DNA of 64,000 nucleotides from Candidatus Uabimicrobium amorphum (GTDB lineage: Bacteria > Planctomycetota > Uabimicrobiia > Uabimicrobiales > Uabimicrobiaceae). A program made the translations under genes and the position numbers. Positions within the stretch are counted from its first letter, which is position 1, and each line of letters begins with the position of its first letter. The notes beneath the pieces were generated by a model. The model worked only from the letters and a program-made list of their open reading frames with translations. It had not been told where the DNA came from and ran no database searches. Positions 24,846 through 34,526 of the stretch are shown here, one piece after another. Where the stretch lies: NCBI RefSeq assembly GCF_009002475.1, contig NZ_AP019860.1, forward strand, positions 3,100,001 through 3,164,000. Reading direction: 5' to 3'.

Positions 24846-25394
24846 CTAGCGCTTTACCAAAGAATAATTATCTTGCAAGTGCTTAAAATGGCCATAAAGA
24901 TGAGATTTCGTCGGAAAATTCGTTGCCGAAATCAAAACCATAATAACCGCCGGAATCAAGTTCGCCCAATACGCACTATTCTCCGCCATAATCCCAAAAA
25001 CAATTGCCAGTAAGCATGCCACTAAACCCAATAAAGCCGCACCTTCGAGAACAGCCATTTGCACAATGCGTGTGGTTCTAAATTGTGTCATAAAACTAGC
25101 AACGGGATCTTCACTTTCAAAAATTCCACGTAAAGTGTCTTCTTTGTAACGCAATTTGGGAAGCATGACAAAAAACATAATCGCCGAGAATGAAAGTACA
25201 CCTGCCATAGCAGAGAGTATATTGAGAACATCAACATTATCATTCACCACTTCGTTCTCCATCATAAAGAACATTCCACCAATAACCCCACTAAATAAAA
25301 TTACTCCCATTGTCAACGCAAATTGTAAAATCAGTATTGTCATGAGATCTTGCTGCTTTAATTTTTTGGAAAAGTCTTCAAATTCCACTTTCAT
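24846..25394 (-). CDS. Four-helix membrane protein of unknown function
   Basis: 182 residues with a charged amphipathic start (MKVEFEDFSKKLKQQD) and four hydrophobic helices: LILQFALTMGVILFSGVIGGMFFMM, ILSAMAGVLSFSAIMFFVML, MAVLEGAALLGLVACLLAIVFGIM and ANLIPAVIMVLISAT. No motif points to transport or enzyme activity. A strong terminator (25401-25438) lies directly upstream, so it is not simply part of the GH31 transcript. Confidence 0.72.
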   Translation of the reverse strand: MKVEFEDFSKKLKQQDLMTILILQFALTMGVILFSGVIGGMFFMMENEVVNDNVDVLNILSAMAGVLSFSAIMFFVMLPKLRYKEDTLRGIFESEDPVASFMTQFRTTRIVQMAVLEGAALLGLVACLLAIVFGIMAENSAYWANLIPAVIMVLISATNFPTKSHLYGHFKHLQDNYSLVKR

Positions 25395-25400
25395 ATCCCC

Positions 25401-25438
25401 AAAAAAAAAGACGACACACTTGTAAGTGCATCATCTTT
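25401..25438 (-). terminator. Intrinsic terminator of the GH31 gene
   Basis: On the minus strand AAAGATGATGCACTT / AAGTGTGTCGTCTTT pairs over 15 positions with three wobble pairs and a two-base centre, followed by a run of nine T. It begins 14 bases after the GH31 stop. Confidence 0.85.
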
Positions 25439-25451
25439 ATTGTGTTTTTAT

Positions 25452-27968
25452 TTACTTGAAAACGACGCGTACGCTAGAGTTGCCCTTTACTGGGGCCACT
25501 TTAACTTTTAACATATCCTCATCCATGAACCATCCATGAGTTGCCTTTTCGAACGATTCCTTATCAGTATATTCAGGCAAAACAGCTGTATTGCTCTCTA
25601 TTTGCTGAATGGCATTTTTTTGCGTCATGCGAACAAGCCATGTGTAGCGTCTAGATTCAGAGCTTTGCGCTTGGAAACTAATCGACGACTTGTCTTGCAT
25701 ACTACTACGCAGTACAGTACCATCATAGAGTGTGAATTGTGAATTTTGCTGAGGAAACGCTCTAACAACTAGATGATCACGTTTCTGCTCCCAAGTAACA
25801 ATATTAGGATCTGTAGCTGTTGTTAAGGTATCAATTGTTGGATCAGCCATTGGGATTAGACTACCATCTTTTACAAAAAGAGGTAAGGTATCTAGAGGAG
25901 CGTGAACTTCTATTTTCGCCGGACCATTATATTTTTTGCCGGTCCAGTAATCTACCCAAACACCTTGTGGAAGATAAACTTCGCGTTGCGTGTTATCTTG
26001 GTAGATAGGCGCCACAAGAAAGTTTTCACCAAATAGATATTGAAAACGCGCTTTGCAAGCTTCTACATCGTTAGGATATTCTAAAAACATCGGTCGCATA
26101 ATAGGAAGACCTTTTTCGCTCGCTATTTTTGCGTAAGTGTAAAGGTATGGGAATAGATCCATGTGCAAACGCGCATATTTTTTGTAGATTTCGAGAGTTT
26201 CGCGATCGAATTGTTTAAAATCCCACGGCAAGTGATTTCCACCACCGCCTAGTTGCATCACCGGAGAAAATGCACCAAACTGCGCCCAACGAATTAAAGA
26301 ATTCTTCGTAGGTGTTCCTTTGCGAAATCCTCCAATGTCCGGACCATAATATGGAAATCCCGACATGCTAGTACTAATTCCACCGGCAATTCCCGCAGGC
26401 AAGCCTCCGACAACACCTTTACCGTTGAAGCTAAAGTCATTGTCAAGGTCTCCAGGCCAAATACAAGGAGCGTTTACTTGGTCACCGAAAGCACCCGTAC
26501 GGCAAATCAAAAAACCATCGCCGTCATATTTTTGCAACATTTCGTTAAAGGTACGATGGTAATTCATGCGATATTCACCAACATCTACCATTTTCTTTGT
26601 ACCGTTGTAAAAACGAACACCAATAGAAGAAGAGGTAATACCGTCTTCAATCTCACCATAGTCTAACTTCCAACCGCTGACACCCATTGCCATGCACGAA
26701 TCGATTTTCTTTTGCCACCATTTGCGAGCTTCAGGGTTAACAAAGTTCACAGGAGCACCCCATCCATTCGCCCAAGGCATGACAAAAGGCGTGTGGTTCT
26801 TATCCATATTGAGTAGATAACCATTTGCCATTGCTTCGCCAAACTCTGTCGCTTCGCTATTTAAAAATTCACTCGACCACAGTGCGACGCGATAGCCCTT
26901 GCCACGCATGTCTTTAATTAGATTTTGTATCTTAGGAAATTGTTCTTCATTGAATTTAAAATCGTTGTATTCGGTTTGCCAAGGATTGTCAATCCAAATA
27001 ACGCTTCCTGGAATATCGTAACCGCGCATTTTTTCCATGTCATCGTAAACTTCATCGGCATGGTTATGTACGTTACGCCATTGGTGTGGAGCAAATACCC
27101 ACTTCGGGTATAGCGGCGGCATTCCTACCATTTCCATGTATGACGTCATGGTTTTTTTGGGATCTTCATTTACGATAAAATAGAACTCAAGAGTATTGGT
27201 ATCAAAAGTAAAACGCGCTAAATCTGCAAAAGAGGCGCCCATATCAAAATAACCACGGCGTCTAATCGGTGCAAAAACCCCATAGCCTTTGTTGCTAATA
27301 TAAAAAGGTACGAGTAAGTGGGTCTTACTGTGCTCCGATTTACTTCCTGGTGCATATTCTGGCTGCATTCCACGAACATATCCCTTAGAATTGGCGGCGT
27401 TAAAATGCTCACCGAGCCCAAAGTAATGTTCATCTTCACTCGAATTGAACGTTTCGCTAAAGTTCCAAACCTGTTTTGTGTTTGATAGTGTTGCTTTAAG
27501 TAGAAAAATATTGTCAGCGGAAAAATTCACTGTTACTTGCATTGTGACAATACTTGGATCATCTACTTCTGTAGTACTACAGTTGATTTCAACACCATTG
27601 TCAATCTTTTTCCAATCAAGAACATCTTTAGCGTGAAAAGCTTCACCTTTATTAATCTTGGTTCCCAAGGCTTTTATACGCTTATCGCGACGTACGCGGT
27701 AAACCAAAGGACCAAAGGTGTGCTCATCCGTGTAGTATCCAAGAGGAGTATCAGGAGGCTCAGGCAAAGATCCACCTTTGCGAACTTCTCCCTCAGAAGC
27801 TAGAACAGCTCCACCACTATTCATTACACGTAAATGCCATGGATTTTTTGCAATGGAAATTTTTATAGCTGTTGTTTGAATAATTAGCTCATTACCATTG
27901 TCATATACATCGACATCAGTTGCGAATAGTGGTACGAATAGAAATAAAACCATGAAAATATAACGCAT
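25452..27968 (-). CDS. Secreted family 31 glycoside hydrolase (alpha-glucosidase/xylosidase type)
   Basis: 838 residues with signal peptide (MRYIFMVLFLFVPLFATD). An N-terminal beta domain (galactose-mutarotase-like) precedes the catalytic barrel: PHQWRN, IPGSVIWIDNPWQ, nucleophile Asp436 in GWKLDYGE, acid/base Asp507 in WPGDLDND, then FPYYGPDIGGFRKGTP, and a beta-sandwich tail (PLFVKDGSLIPMADP). GH31 enzymes cut alpha-linked glucose or xylose, by retaining chemistry. The KxDYGE form is nearer to the alpha-xylosidase/sulfoquinovosidase style than to the WID-MNE maltase style, so substrate assignment is open. AGGAAGAG precedes the ATG; its own terminator follows. No sugar transporter lies adjacent. 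Confidence 0.92.
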   Translation of the reverse strand: MRYIFMVLFLFVPLFATDVDVYDNGNELIIQTTAIKISIAKNPWHLRVMNSGGAVLASEGEVRKGGSLPEPPDTPLGYYTDEHTFGPLVYRVRRDKRIKALGTKINKGEAFHAKDVLDWKKIDNGVEINCSTTEVDDPSIVTMQVTVNFSADNIFLLKATLSNTKQVWNFSETFNSSEDEHYFGLGEHFNAANSKGYVRGMQPEYAPGSKSEHSKTHLLVPFYISNKGYGVFAPIRRRGYFDMGASFADLARFTFDTNTLEFYFIVNEDPKKTMTSYMEMVGMPPLYPKWVFAPHQWRNVHNHADEVYDDMEKMRGYDIPGSVIWIDNPWQTEYNDFKFNEEQFPKIQNLIKDMRGKGYRVALWSSEFLNSEATEFGEAMANGYLLNMDKNHTPFVMPWANGWGAPVNFVNPEARKWWQKKIDSCMAMGVSGWKLDYGEIEDGITSSSIGVRFYNGTKKMVDVGEYRMNYHRTFNEMLQKYDGDGFLICRTGAFGDQVNAPCIWPGDLDNDFSFNGKGVVGGLPAGIAGGISTSMSGFPYYGPDIGGFRKGTPTKNSLIRWAQFGAFSPVMQLGGGGNHLPWDFKQFDRETLEIYKKYARLHMDLFPYLYTYAKIASEKGLPIMRPMFLEYPNDVEACKARFQYLFGENFLVAPIYQDNTQREVYLPQGVWVDYWTGKKYNGPAKIEVHAPLDTLPLFVKDGSLIPMADPTIDTLTTATDPNIVTWEQKRDHLVVRAFPQQNSQFTLYDGTVLRSSMQDKSSISFQAQSSESRRYTWLVRMTQKNAIQQIESNTAVLPEYTDKESFEKATHGWFMDEDMLKVKVAPVKGNSSVRVVFK

Positions 27969-28299
27969 AATTATCTCTTCCTAATAAAACTCTGACGTTA
28001 TAGTTTTATAAAGGCGTGTTGCAATAATTCATTTGCCAACACGTCTTTTGGTCTCTATCTGAAACCATGAGATATTATTAACAAAATGTATATTATCTCA
28101 AAAAACTATAATAACATAAATTACGATATGTCGGAAAATTTTTTTGCGTTTGTCACAAACTACTTGATAAATTCGGCGAATAGTGTTTAGTTATGGTTAT
28201 AAATAGTTGCATCGTTGATATTGAAATCTAATGTACATTTAGCGCTTTCCAATAAGCCTCTTATCTTTTCATTTAAAGCTAGACATAGGAATAATAGTT
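27969..28299. other. Divergent intergenic region, no recognised feature
   Basis: 331 AT-rich bases between the divergent GH31 and Deg-protease genes. It must hold both promoters. I see no convincing -35/-10 pair, dyad or RNA structure. Confidence 0.4.
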
Positions 28300-29676
28300 A
28301 TGCCATACCCTTCCGTAATTCGCATCTTTGCAACCACATTAGAAGTTGATTATGATAATCCTTGGCAATCAGATACACCTTCCAGTGGTACAGGTTCGGG
28401 TGTTGTTGTGGGCAACGGACAAATTTTAACGGGTGCCCATGTCGTTGCAAATTCGACATTTTTACAAGTACAAAAAACTTCCGACCCCAACAAGTTCACG
28501 GCACAAATTTTAAGTATCTGCCATGACGCGGATTTAGCTCTTTTGGAAGTCAAAGAGCCGCATTTTATGGATGGTATTGAAATCATGGAGATAGGAGAGT
28601 TGCCCTCATTACAAGACCGCGTGACCGTGGTAGGATATCCGATTGGTGGTCGAGAAATTTCAGTGACAGAAGGTGTTGTTTCGCGAATCGAAGTACAAAG
28701 ATATAGTCATTCGCGACGCAATCTACTTGCGGTCACCGTTGACGCAGCAATCAATGAAGGAAACAGTGGTGGACCTGTTTTCAAGGAAGGCAAAATTATA
28801 GGTATTGCATTCCAAACTCTAAAATCTGCTGAAAATATAGGGGAGCTCGTACCACCAAATCTCATCAAACAATTTTTACAAAAATCTTTACCTGTGGTCA
28901 AAATTCCTCATCTTGGCATTCGTACACAAAATATGGAAAACCCCATGCTGCGCACGTATAAAAACTTAGCAGAGAACGACAGCGGCATTTTGGTGACCAC
29001 TGTCGAATACGACGGTTCTACTTGGAAAAAACTGCAACGTGGAGATGTGCTTATCGAAATAGATGGCTATAAAATAGCCAACAATGGTACCATAAAATAC
29101 CGCGATAAATATCGAACGACCTATGGTGTTGTCATGGGAGATTATTTTGTGGGAGACGAAATTCCACTAAAAATAATGCGCAACGGACAAACGATGGAAT
29201 TACAAATTACTTTAAAAGAATGTAAACCGCTTGTACCGTTTTGGAACTATGATAACAACCCTTCGTATTTCATATATGGTGGTCTTGTTTTCCAAAAACT
29301 CTGTTTAGACTACATCGCAACGTGGAACAAGTGGTGGGACAAAGCACCTGTTGAATTTTTGGATCTATTTTATTATGGTGTACGCACAGCGCAACGTCAC
29401 GAAGTCATCATTCTCACACAAGTACTTTCCGACGAGATCAATGTTGGTTATCAAAATATCTACAACGAAGTCGTCGAGACAGTAAATGATCATTCTCCAC
29501 AAAACATAGAAGATTTCGTACGTGTCTTAAAAAATACAGACACCACAGTGACCATAAAAACAGTGAGTGGTCGTATCATCATCTACGATGTCAAACAAGT
29601 ACAACAAGCAAACGAACGCATTGTACAAAATTACAACATAAAAAGTGATCGTTCTGCCGACCTTTTGTATTCGTAA
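28300..29676 (+). CDS. Deg/HtrA-type serine protease with PDZ regions, cytoplasmic
   Basis: 458 residues without a signal peptide. Trypsin-fold domain (1-200): GTGSGVVVGNGQILTGAHVV with His47, DADLALLE with Asp78, NEGNSGGPVF with Ser156, a complete triad. VPPNLIKQFL ends the protease domain in the manner of plant and bacterial Deg9/Deg10-like proteins. One PDZ (about 205-310, LGIRTQNMENP, LQRGDVLIEIDG) and a second diverged PDZ-like region (about 370-450, NEVVETVNDHSPQNIEDFVRVL) follow. It probably degrades damaged cytoplasmic proteins. A kinase gene follows after 42 bases, probably in one transcript. Confidence 0.88.
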   Translation: MPYPSVIRIFATTLEVDYDNPWQSDTPSSGTGSGVVVGNGQILTGAHVVANSTFLQVQKTSDPNKFTAQILSICHDADLALLEVKEPHFMDGIEIMEIGELPSLQDRVTVVGYPIGGREISVTEGVVSRIEVQRYSHSRRNLLAVTVDAAINEGNSGGPVFKEGKIIGIAFQTLKSAENIGELVPPNLIKQFLQKSLPVVKIPHLGIRTQNMENPMLRTYKNLAENDSGILVTTVEYDGSTWKKLQRGDVLIEIDGYKIANNGTIKYRDKYRTTYGVVMGDYFVGDEIPLKIMRNGQTMELQITLKECKPLVPFWNYDNNPSYFIYGGLVFQKLCLDYIATWNKWWDKAPVEFLDLFYYGVRTAQRHEVIILTQVLSDEINVGYQNIYNEVVETVNDHSPQNIEDFVRVLKNTDTTVTIKTVSGRIIIYDVKQVQQANERIVQNYNIKSDRSADLLYS

Positions 29677-29718
29677 CTTTGGGATATATAAAAAGTAACT
29701 TTATTTTCAGGATAGAAT

Positions 29719-31203
29719 ATGATAGGAAAAAACTTTAAGGGCTTTGAAATAGTCAAATTATTGGGCAAAGGTGGTACAGGAGACGTATACTTAGCAAAAC
29801 AACAGCCGTTAGGACGTTTAGTCGCTCTAAAAGTTACTCCTACATCGCATCCTACTCTCAAGTTGGACCCACAAAAACCTCTTGGTGAAGCTAAAATATT
29901 GGCGGCCTTACAACACCCAAATATCGTCAGTATATATGATGTCGGACAAGAAGAAGATTTTCACTATATTGCTATCGAATATATCTCCAAAGGATCGTTA
30001 AAACAAAAAGTGGATCACGACGGTTTGTCTGAAATGCAAGCATGGGCCATTGCTCTTCAGATTTGCCAAGCTCTCCAAGCAGCTCTACAGGAAGGTATTG
30101 TTCACAACGATATTAAACCAGAAAATATTTTAATGGTACGGGGAGATTTTATCAAATTGACCGACTTCGGAATTTCTGAAGTATTGGCAAATAAGAGAGA
30201 GAGTGAGGTAATTCTGGGGACTCCTGGCTACATTAGTCCAGAAAAATACACGGGAGAAAGTGCCGATTTTCGCGCGGATATATATTCCCTAGGGGTTACC
30301 ATGTACTACATCCTTACAGGAGAGCACGTTTTTGTCGGAGAAAGTCCAGAAGATATACAACAAAAACATCAAAACTCTCTCATAAAACCTCCAACAATGC
30401 ACAACCCAAGCGTTAGCTACACAAGTAGTATCATTCTGGGAAAAATGTTACAAAAAAATCCTGAAGATCGCTACCAATCCTATGGTGATTTAATGTTAGA
30501 CATTCGTTGTTTACTAGAAATGAAATCCGCTAAATTTGCCACAAAAAACGCAGCTTACAACATCTTTCTGGATGCCAGAAACCACGTTAGTAACAAAAAG
30601 ATGAAAATTTCACAAAAACTCAAGGTATTTACCGAGTCGATGTTGCATCAACTCGACCTCGACGACGATACGGATATTGTTATTGTGGGTGAGTGGCCTG
30701 TTGAACACATCCGCAAGACATTCTACCATTTTTCACGCGTACATTTTATGGGTAGCATTGCCGAGTTAAAACTATATCTAGAGCGTCGCAAAGCCATTGT
30801 CATTTTAGACTGTGATTACCTAGAAAATAAAACGGTGGAATTTTGTTCGGTAATGGCCAACAACCATCCGCAAAGTTTTTCTTTACTACTAACAAAAAAT
30901 ATTTCGGGAAAGTTGCAAGACTGTATACAAGTCGTTCCTTACGAAGACTTATCTGAAAAACTCAATCAATTAGTAACAACACAAACATTATCGACAGCAG
31001 TACAAGTAGATGTTGACATGGTACTCAGTTTAGCACAGAGCAAATACTGGACTTTTGCGATAGAAATTTACAACGACAGCTTACTAGCAAAAGTATTTAT
31101 TGAAAACGGACATATTGCCAAAATAGACAGCGAACAAACAATCGCAATGGATGCTCTAACCAAAAAAGGCAATACCTGGAAAATATCCGGACACCTCATT
31201 TAA
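29719..31203 (+). CDS. Ser/Thr kinase with HND catalytic loop and receiver-like C-terminal region
   Basis: 494 residues, soluble. Kinase domain (10-275): GKGGTGDVYLA, VALK with Lys38, HND (129-131) in place of HRD with IKPEN, DFG (149-151), GTPGYISPEK. The catalytic Asp is kept. Residues about 315-410 (DIVIVGEWPVEHIRKTF...AIVILDCDYLE...FSLLLTKN) alternate strands and helices like a pseudo-receiver domain. The last 70 (MVLSLAQSKYWTFAIEIYN...LAKVFIENGHIAKIDSEQT) resemble the DUF4388/PATAN-style domains seen in bacterial signalling proteins. It sits between the Deg protease and the molybdopterin oxidoreductase (10-base gap). Confidence 0.85.
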   Translation: MIGKNFKGFEIVKLLGKGGTGDVYLAKQQPLGRLVALKVTPTSHPTLKLDPQKPLGEAKILAALQHPNIVSIYDVGQEEDFHYIAIEYISKGSLKQKVDHDGLSEMQAWAIALQICQALQAALQEGIVHNDIKPENILMVRGDFIKLTDFGISEVLANKRESEVILGTPGYISPEKYTGESADFRADIYSLGVTMYYILTGEHVFVGESPEDIQQKHQNSLIKPPTMHNPSVSYTSSIILGKMLQKNPEDRYQSYGDLMLDIRCLLEMKSAKFATKNAAYNIFLDARNHVSNKKMKISQKLKVFTESMLHQLDLDDDTDIVIVGEWPVEHIRKTFYHFSRVHFMGSIAELKLYLERRKAIVILDCDYLENKTVEFCSVMANNHPQSFSLLLTKNISGKLQDCIQVVPYEDLSEKLNQLVTTQTLSTAVQVDVDMVLSLAQSKYWTFAIEIYNDSLLAKVFIENGHIAKIDSEQTIAMDALTKKGNTWKISGHLI

Positions 31204-31213
31204 AGGGGAAGCA

Positions 31214-33343
31214 ATGGCGGTTCACTATCGTACTTGTAATTTGTGTGAAGCAATGTGCGGCTTAGAAATCCACACCAATAACGATCAAATAGAACGTATT
31301 TGTGGTGACAAGAAAGATCCATTTAGTCAAGGGTATCTTTGCCCGAAAGGAGTAGCTCTCCAAGACGTATACGAGGACAAAGACCGTCTAAAAGAACCCG
31401 TGAAACGCACAAGAAATGGCTGGCAAAAAATTACTTGGTCACAAGCTTACAAAGAAGTGACACAAAATATAAAAGAAATCCAAAAAAAACATGGCAACGA
31501 CGCCATTGCGTTGTATCTGGGTAACCCAGTGGTACACAACCACGGATCTATTTTTGGCTTGCTGTTTGCCAAAAGCCTACATACAAAAAATCGCTATTCC
31601 GCTTCCACAGTAGACCAAGTCCCTCACCACTTAATTGCGCTCAAGATGTTCGGTAATGCCTTACTTCTACCTGTACCTGATGTTGATCGCACAGATTTTT
31701 TCCTCATCATGGGCGCAAACCCAGCGGTTTCAAATGGTAGCTTGATGTCTGCCCCGAACATTGCAAAACGCATAAAGAATATTCAAAAACGTGGTGGCAA
31801 AGTAGTTGTTATTGACCCCATGCGCACCCGTACGGCCGAACTTGCCGACGAACATCATTTTATACGGCCAGGTAGCGACGTATTTTTATTGCTTGCAATG
31901 TTGAATGTTGTATTTAGCAACAACTGGGACTGTATTGACTCTTTGCCCAAATACTATAAAAATGCTCACGTTTTACACGATGTTGTTGCAGAGTACACGC
32001 CCGAAAAAGTACAAGAAATCACCGGCATATCTGCGCAAAATATTCAACAGCTAACAACAGAATTTTGTCAAGCACGGTCCGCCGTCTGCTACGGACGTCT
32101 AGGTGTTTCTGTACAAGAATTTGGGACCACAACCCAGTGGCTAATTACCGCCCTAAATATTGTAACAAATAATTTTGATCAACCAGGAGGAGCAATGTTT
32201 TCAAAGCCCGCATTTGATATGGTTGATATTTCTCAAAAATCAGGCGACGGGCAGTTTGCTTCGTGGAAGAGTCGCGTGCGCAATCTACCAGAATTTAATG
32301 GGGAAACCCCGGTGGCCACCCTAGCCGATGAAATACTTACTCCGGGTGAAGGACAAGTAAAAGCGCTCTTTACTGTTGCTGGAAACCCTGTTCTATCTAC
32401 TCCCAATGGTGAAAAACTCGACAAAGCAATCGCACAACTTGACTATGTGGTTGCCGTTGATTTTTATATAAATGCCACCACCCGTCATGCAAATATCATT
32501 CTGCCTCCCACTCATACACTAGAACACGATCATTACGATTTTGTGTTTTTATTACTCGCGGTTCGCAACTTTGTCAAATATTCCCCCACCGTATTCCCTC
32601 CCCCTAAATACATGCGTCATGATTGGCAAATTTTTCGCGAATTGCACATACGAATGGTAAACCGCGGCCTCAGTGGCAAGATAAAATCCCTACTACTACG
32701 TGCCATGTATACACTCATAAATCCATTAAGAATTATCGCGCTAGGACTACGTTTCGGCCCCTATGGAAAGTTAGTTGGTGGACTTTCCCTTCGCAAAGTT
32801 AAAAAAAGTGTTCATGGCATAGATTTGGGCGCGCTAGAAGCGTGTTTACCACAAAGATTAATGACCAAAGATAAAAAAGTAGATGTCGCACCACAACTTT
32901 TCGTCGAGGATGAAAAGCGCATTGCGAGCAAAATACACGATCACACTAGCAGTAAATTTATGCTAATTGGCCGTCGTAATTTACGCAGTAATAACTCATG
33001 GATGCACAATAGTAAACGCCTAGTAAAAGGACCGAACCGTTGCACAATGTGGATCAATAGTTGCGACGCACATGATTTAAATATTCAAAACGGAGATTTT
33101 GTTGTGGTAACCTCGCGCGTAGGTGAAATAAAAATAGAGGTCGAAATCCACGACAAGGTCATGCCTGGAGTTGTTAGCATACCTCATGGATGGGGGCACG
33201 GTCGCAAAGGTGTACAATTGGAAACAGCGCAACAACACGCGGGGGTGAGTATTAACGACCTAACAGACGAGTTGTACATTGATACAGTAAGTGGTAATGC
33301 CGCTCTCAATGGTGTCCCTGTCGAGATCTCTCCTGTGAAATAA
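31214..33343 (+). CDS. Molybdopterin-dependent oxidoreductase (formate-dehydrogenase-like superfamily)
   Basis: 709 residues, no Tat signal, so cytoplasmic. The N terminus carries a 4Fe-4S site Cys8-x2-Cys11-x3-Cys15 with Cys43 (GYLCPKG). Then come the molybdopterin domains (MGANPAVSNGS, VVIDPMRTRTAELAD, HHFIRPGSDVFLL, ITALNIVTNNFDQPGGAMF) and a C-terminal molydopterin-dinucleotide domain (NSWMHNSKRLVKG, VSIPHGWGHGR). At the metal-ligand position the sequence is SASTVDQVPHH, without Cys or Sec, so it is not a formate dehydrogenase of the classic type. There is no partner electron-transfer subunit next to it. Substrate unknown. Confidence 0.86.
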   Translation: MAVHYRTCNLCEAMCGLEIHTNNDQIERICGDKKDPFSQGYLCPKGVALQDVYEDKDRLKEPVKRTRNGWQKITWSQAYKEVTQNIKEIQKKHGNDAIALYLGNPVVHNHGSIFGLLFAKSLHTKNRYSASTVDQVPHHLIALKMFGNALLLPVPDVDRTDFFLIMGANPAVSNGSLMSAPNIAKRIKNIQKRGGKVVVIDPMRTRTAELADEHHFIRPGSDVFLLLAMLNVVFSNNWDCIDSLPKYYKNAHVLHDVVAEYTPEKVQEITGISAQNIQQLTTEFCQARSAVCYGRLGVSVQEFGTTTQWLITALNIVTNNFDQPGGAMFSKPAFDMVDISQKSGDGQFASWKSRVRNLPEFNGETPVATLADEILTPGEGQVKALFTVAGNPVLSTPNGEKLDKAIAQLDYVVAVDFYINATTRHANIILPPTHTLEHDHYDFVFLLLAVRNFVKYSPTVFPPPKYMRHDWQIFRELHIRMVNRGLSGKIKSLLLRAMYTLINPLRIIALGLRFGPYGKLVGGLSLRKVKKSVHGIDLGALEACLPQRLMTKDKKVDVAPQLFVEDEKRIASKIHDHTSSKFMLIGRRNLRSNNSWMHNSKRLVKGPNRCTMWINSCDAHDLNIQNGDFVVVTSRVGEIKIEVEIHDKVMPGVVSIPHGWGHGRKGVQLETAQQHAGVSINDLTDELYIDTVSGNAALNGVPVEISPVK

Positions 33344-33344
33344 T

Positions 33345-33434
33345 CGTAACCGTAGCCGTAGCCGTAACCGTAGCCGTAATCGTAGCCGTAATCGTAGCCG
33401 TAATCGTCACCGTGACCGTGACCGTGACCGTAAC
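33345..33434. repeat. Hexanucleotide microsatellite, 15 units
   Basis: Fifteen perfectly phased 6-base units of the form CGTNNY: CGTAAC, CGTAGC, CGTAAT, CGTCAC and CGTGAC. It begins one base after the oxidoreductase stop and ends 61 bases before the SGNH hydrolase start. Positions 4-6 vary while CGT never does. It would be prone to slippage. Confidence 0.95.
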
Positions 33435-33495
33435 CAAAATTTGAATACTACGATTACAATTCACGGTATCCGACAATTGTAAAAAGGGCAAAACA

Positions 33496-34509
33496 ATGAA
33501 TAACAAACGCAAAAAATGGTTCAAAATAATACTCGTCATGTCCCCACTATTCTTACTAGTTTTTACCGAGTTAGCCCTTAGGTTTTATATGTATGCCATG
33601 TATTCTGTACCTGGGAAGAATTACGGTTTGTGGCGTTATGATGAAACACTAGGTGCACAACACCAAGAAAACGGTTACAACACTCTAACCCAAACCAACG
33701 ATCATGGATTTCGCAATCGTGAAGACGTGATAAAGCCCAAACCGAAAAATGCTCTTAGGTTTATTGCCTATGGGGGTTCAACAACATTTTGCTACAACCT
33801 ATCCGATGAAAAAACATGGCCACAACAACTGCAAAAAATACTGCGCGAAAAGCACCATCGACAAAACCAAGTTCTAAACGCCGGGGCCATATCTTGGTCA
33901 TTAGGGCATGCTTTTGCAAGGGCCCAAAAAGAGATTCCGCAACTACAGCCCGATTTTGTGATTATATACTCGGGAATAAACGAGGAAACAAATGCCACAA
34001 CACTCGCTGCTGCGGGAATAGATCTATCATCTCATGTCCACTCAAAAAAGTACGGCCTTTTTTCAAAAAATCTCGATCAGAATCGTTGGGCTAAGAGAAA
34101 TTTAGTTATCGTAAGACTTTTAGATTATCGAATCAAGAAGCTCTTCAAGAAGCCCTCCCCAAAAAAGGTATCAACAAAAATTTTAGAAAATCCACTTCCG
34201 CATGTATTGGAGAACTACCTTCAAGTTCTCCAAAATTTTATTCGCCTTGTCAATCAATATAATGGCAAAGTTATTTTTGTGTCCCAAGCATGCGGAAAAA
34301 AAGAACGCAAGCGTCTTACTTTGTACTCGACTCAGGGGCTAAAAGCTGCCAAAAAGTTAGGGTGCACGGTTATAAATGCGCAATTATTTGTCGATGAATA
34401 TCGCGGAAACAAAATGGATCTATTTTACCACACAGGAGTTCATTACTCCGCGCAAGGAGCAACTAAACTCGCCCATTATATTTTCACTCGCATAAAAAAT
34501 GAGCTATAA
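33496..34509 (+). CDS. Membrane-anchored SGNH/GDSL-type hydrolase
   Basis: 337 residues with one N-terminal membrane helix (about 9-30), so the enzyme domain is probably exported. SGNH blocks: block I FIAYGGSTTF (Ser95), block II Gly in VLNAGAISW, block III VIIYSGINEET (Asn), block V FYHTGVHYSAQG (His). All four named residues are present. Such enzymes deacylate or deacetylate lipids or polysaccharides. The gene follows a microsatellite array that could tune its expression. The LRR gene follows after 17 bases. Confidence 0.82.
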   Translation: MNNKRKKWFKIILVMSPLFLLVFTELALRFYMYAMYSVPGKNYGLWRYDETLGAQHQENGYNTLTQTNDHGFRNREDVIKPKPKNALRFIAYGGSTTFCYNLSDEKTWPQQLQKILREKHHRQNQVLNAGAISWSLGHAFARAQKEIPQLQPDFVIIYSGINEETNATTLAAAGIDLSSHVHSKKYGLFSKNLDQNRWAKRNLVIVRLLDYRIKKLFKKPSPKKVSTKILENPLPHVLENYLQVLQNFIRLVNQYNGKVIFVSQACGKKERKRLTLYSTQGLKAAKKLGCTVINAQLFVDEYRGNKMDLFYHTGVHYSAQGATKLAHYIFTRIKNEL

Positions 34510-34526
34510 ACGATCAGTGAACAACC

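Noticed and set aside
31214-33343. Second selenoprotein (formate dehydrogenase type)
   Set aside because: No in-frame TGA; the ligand position has STVDQ.
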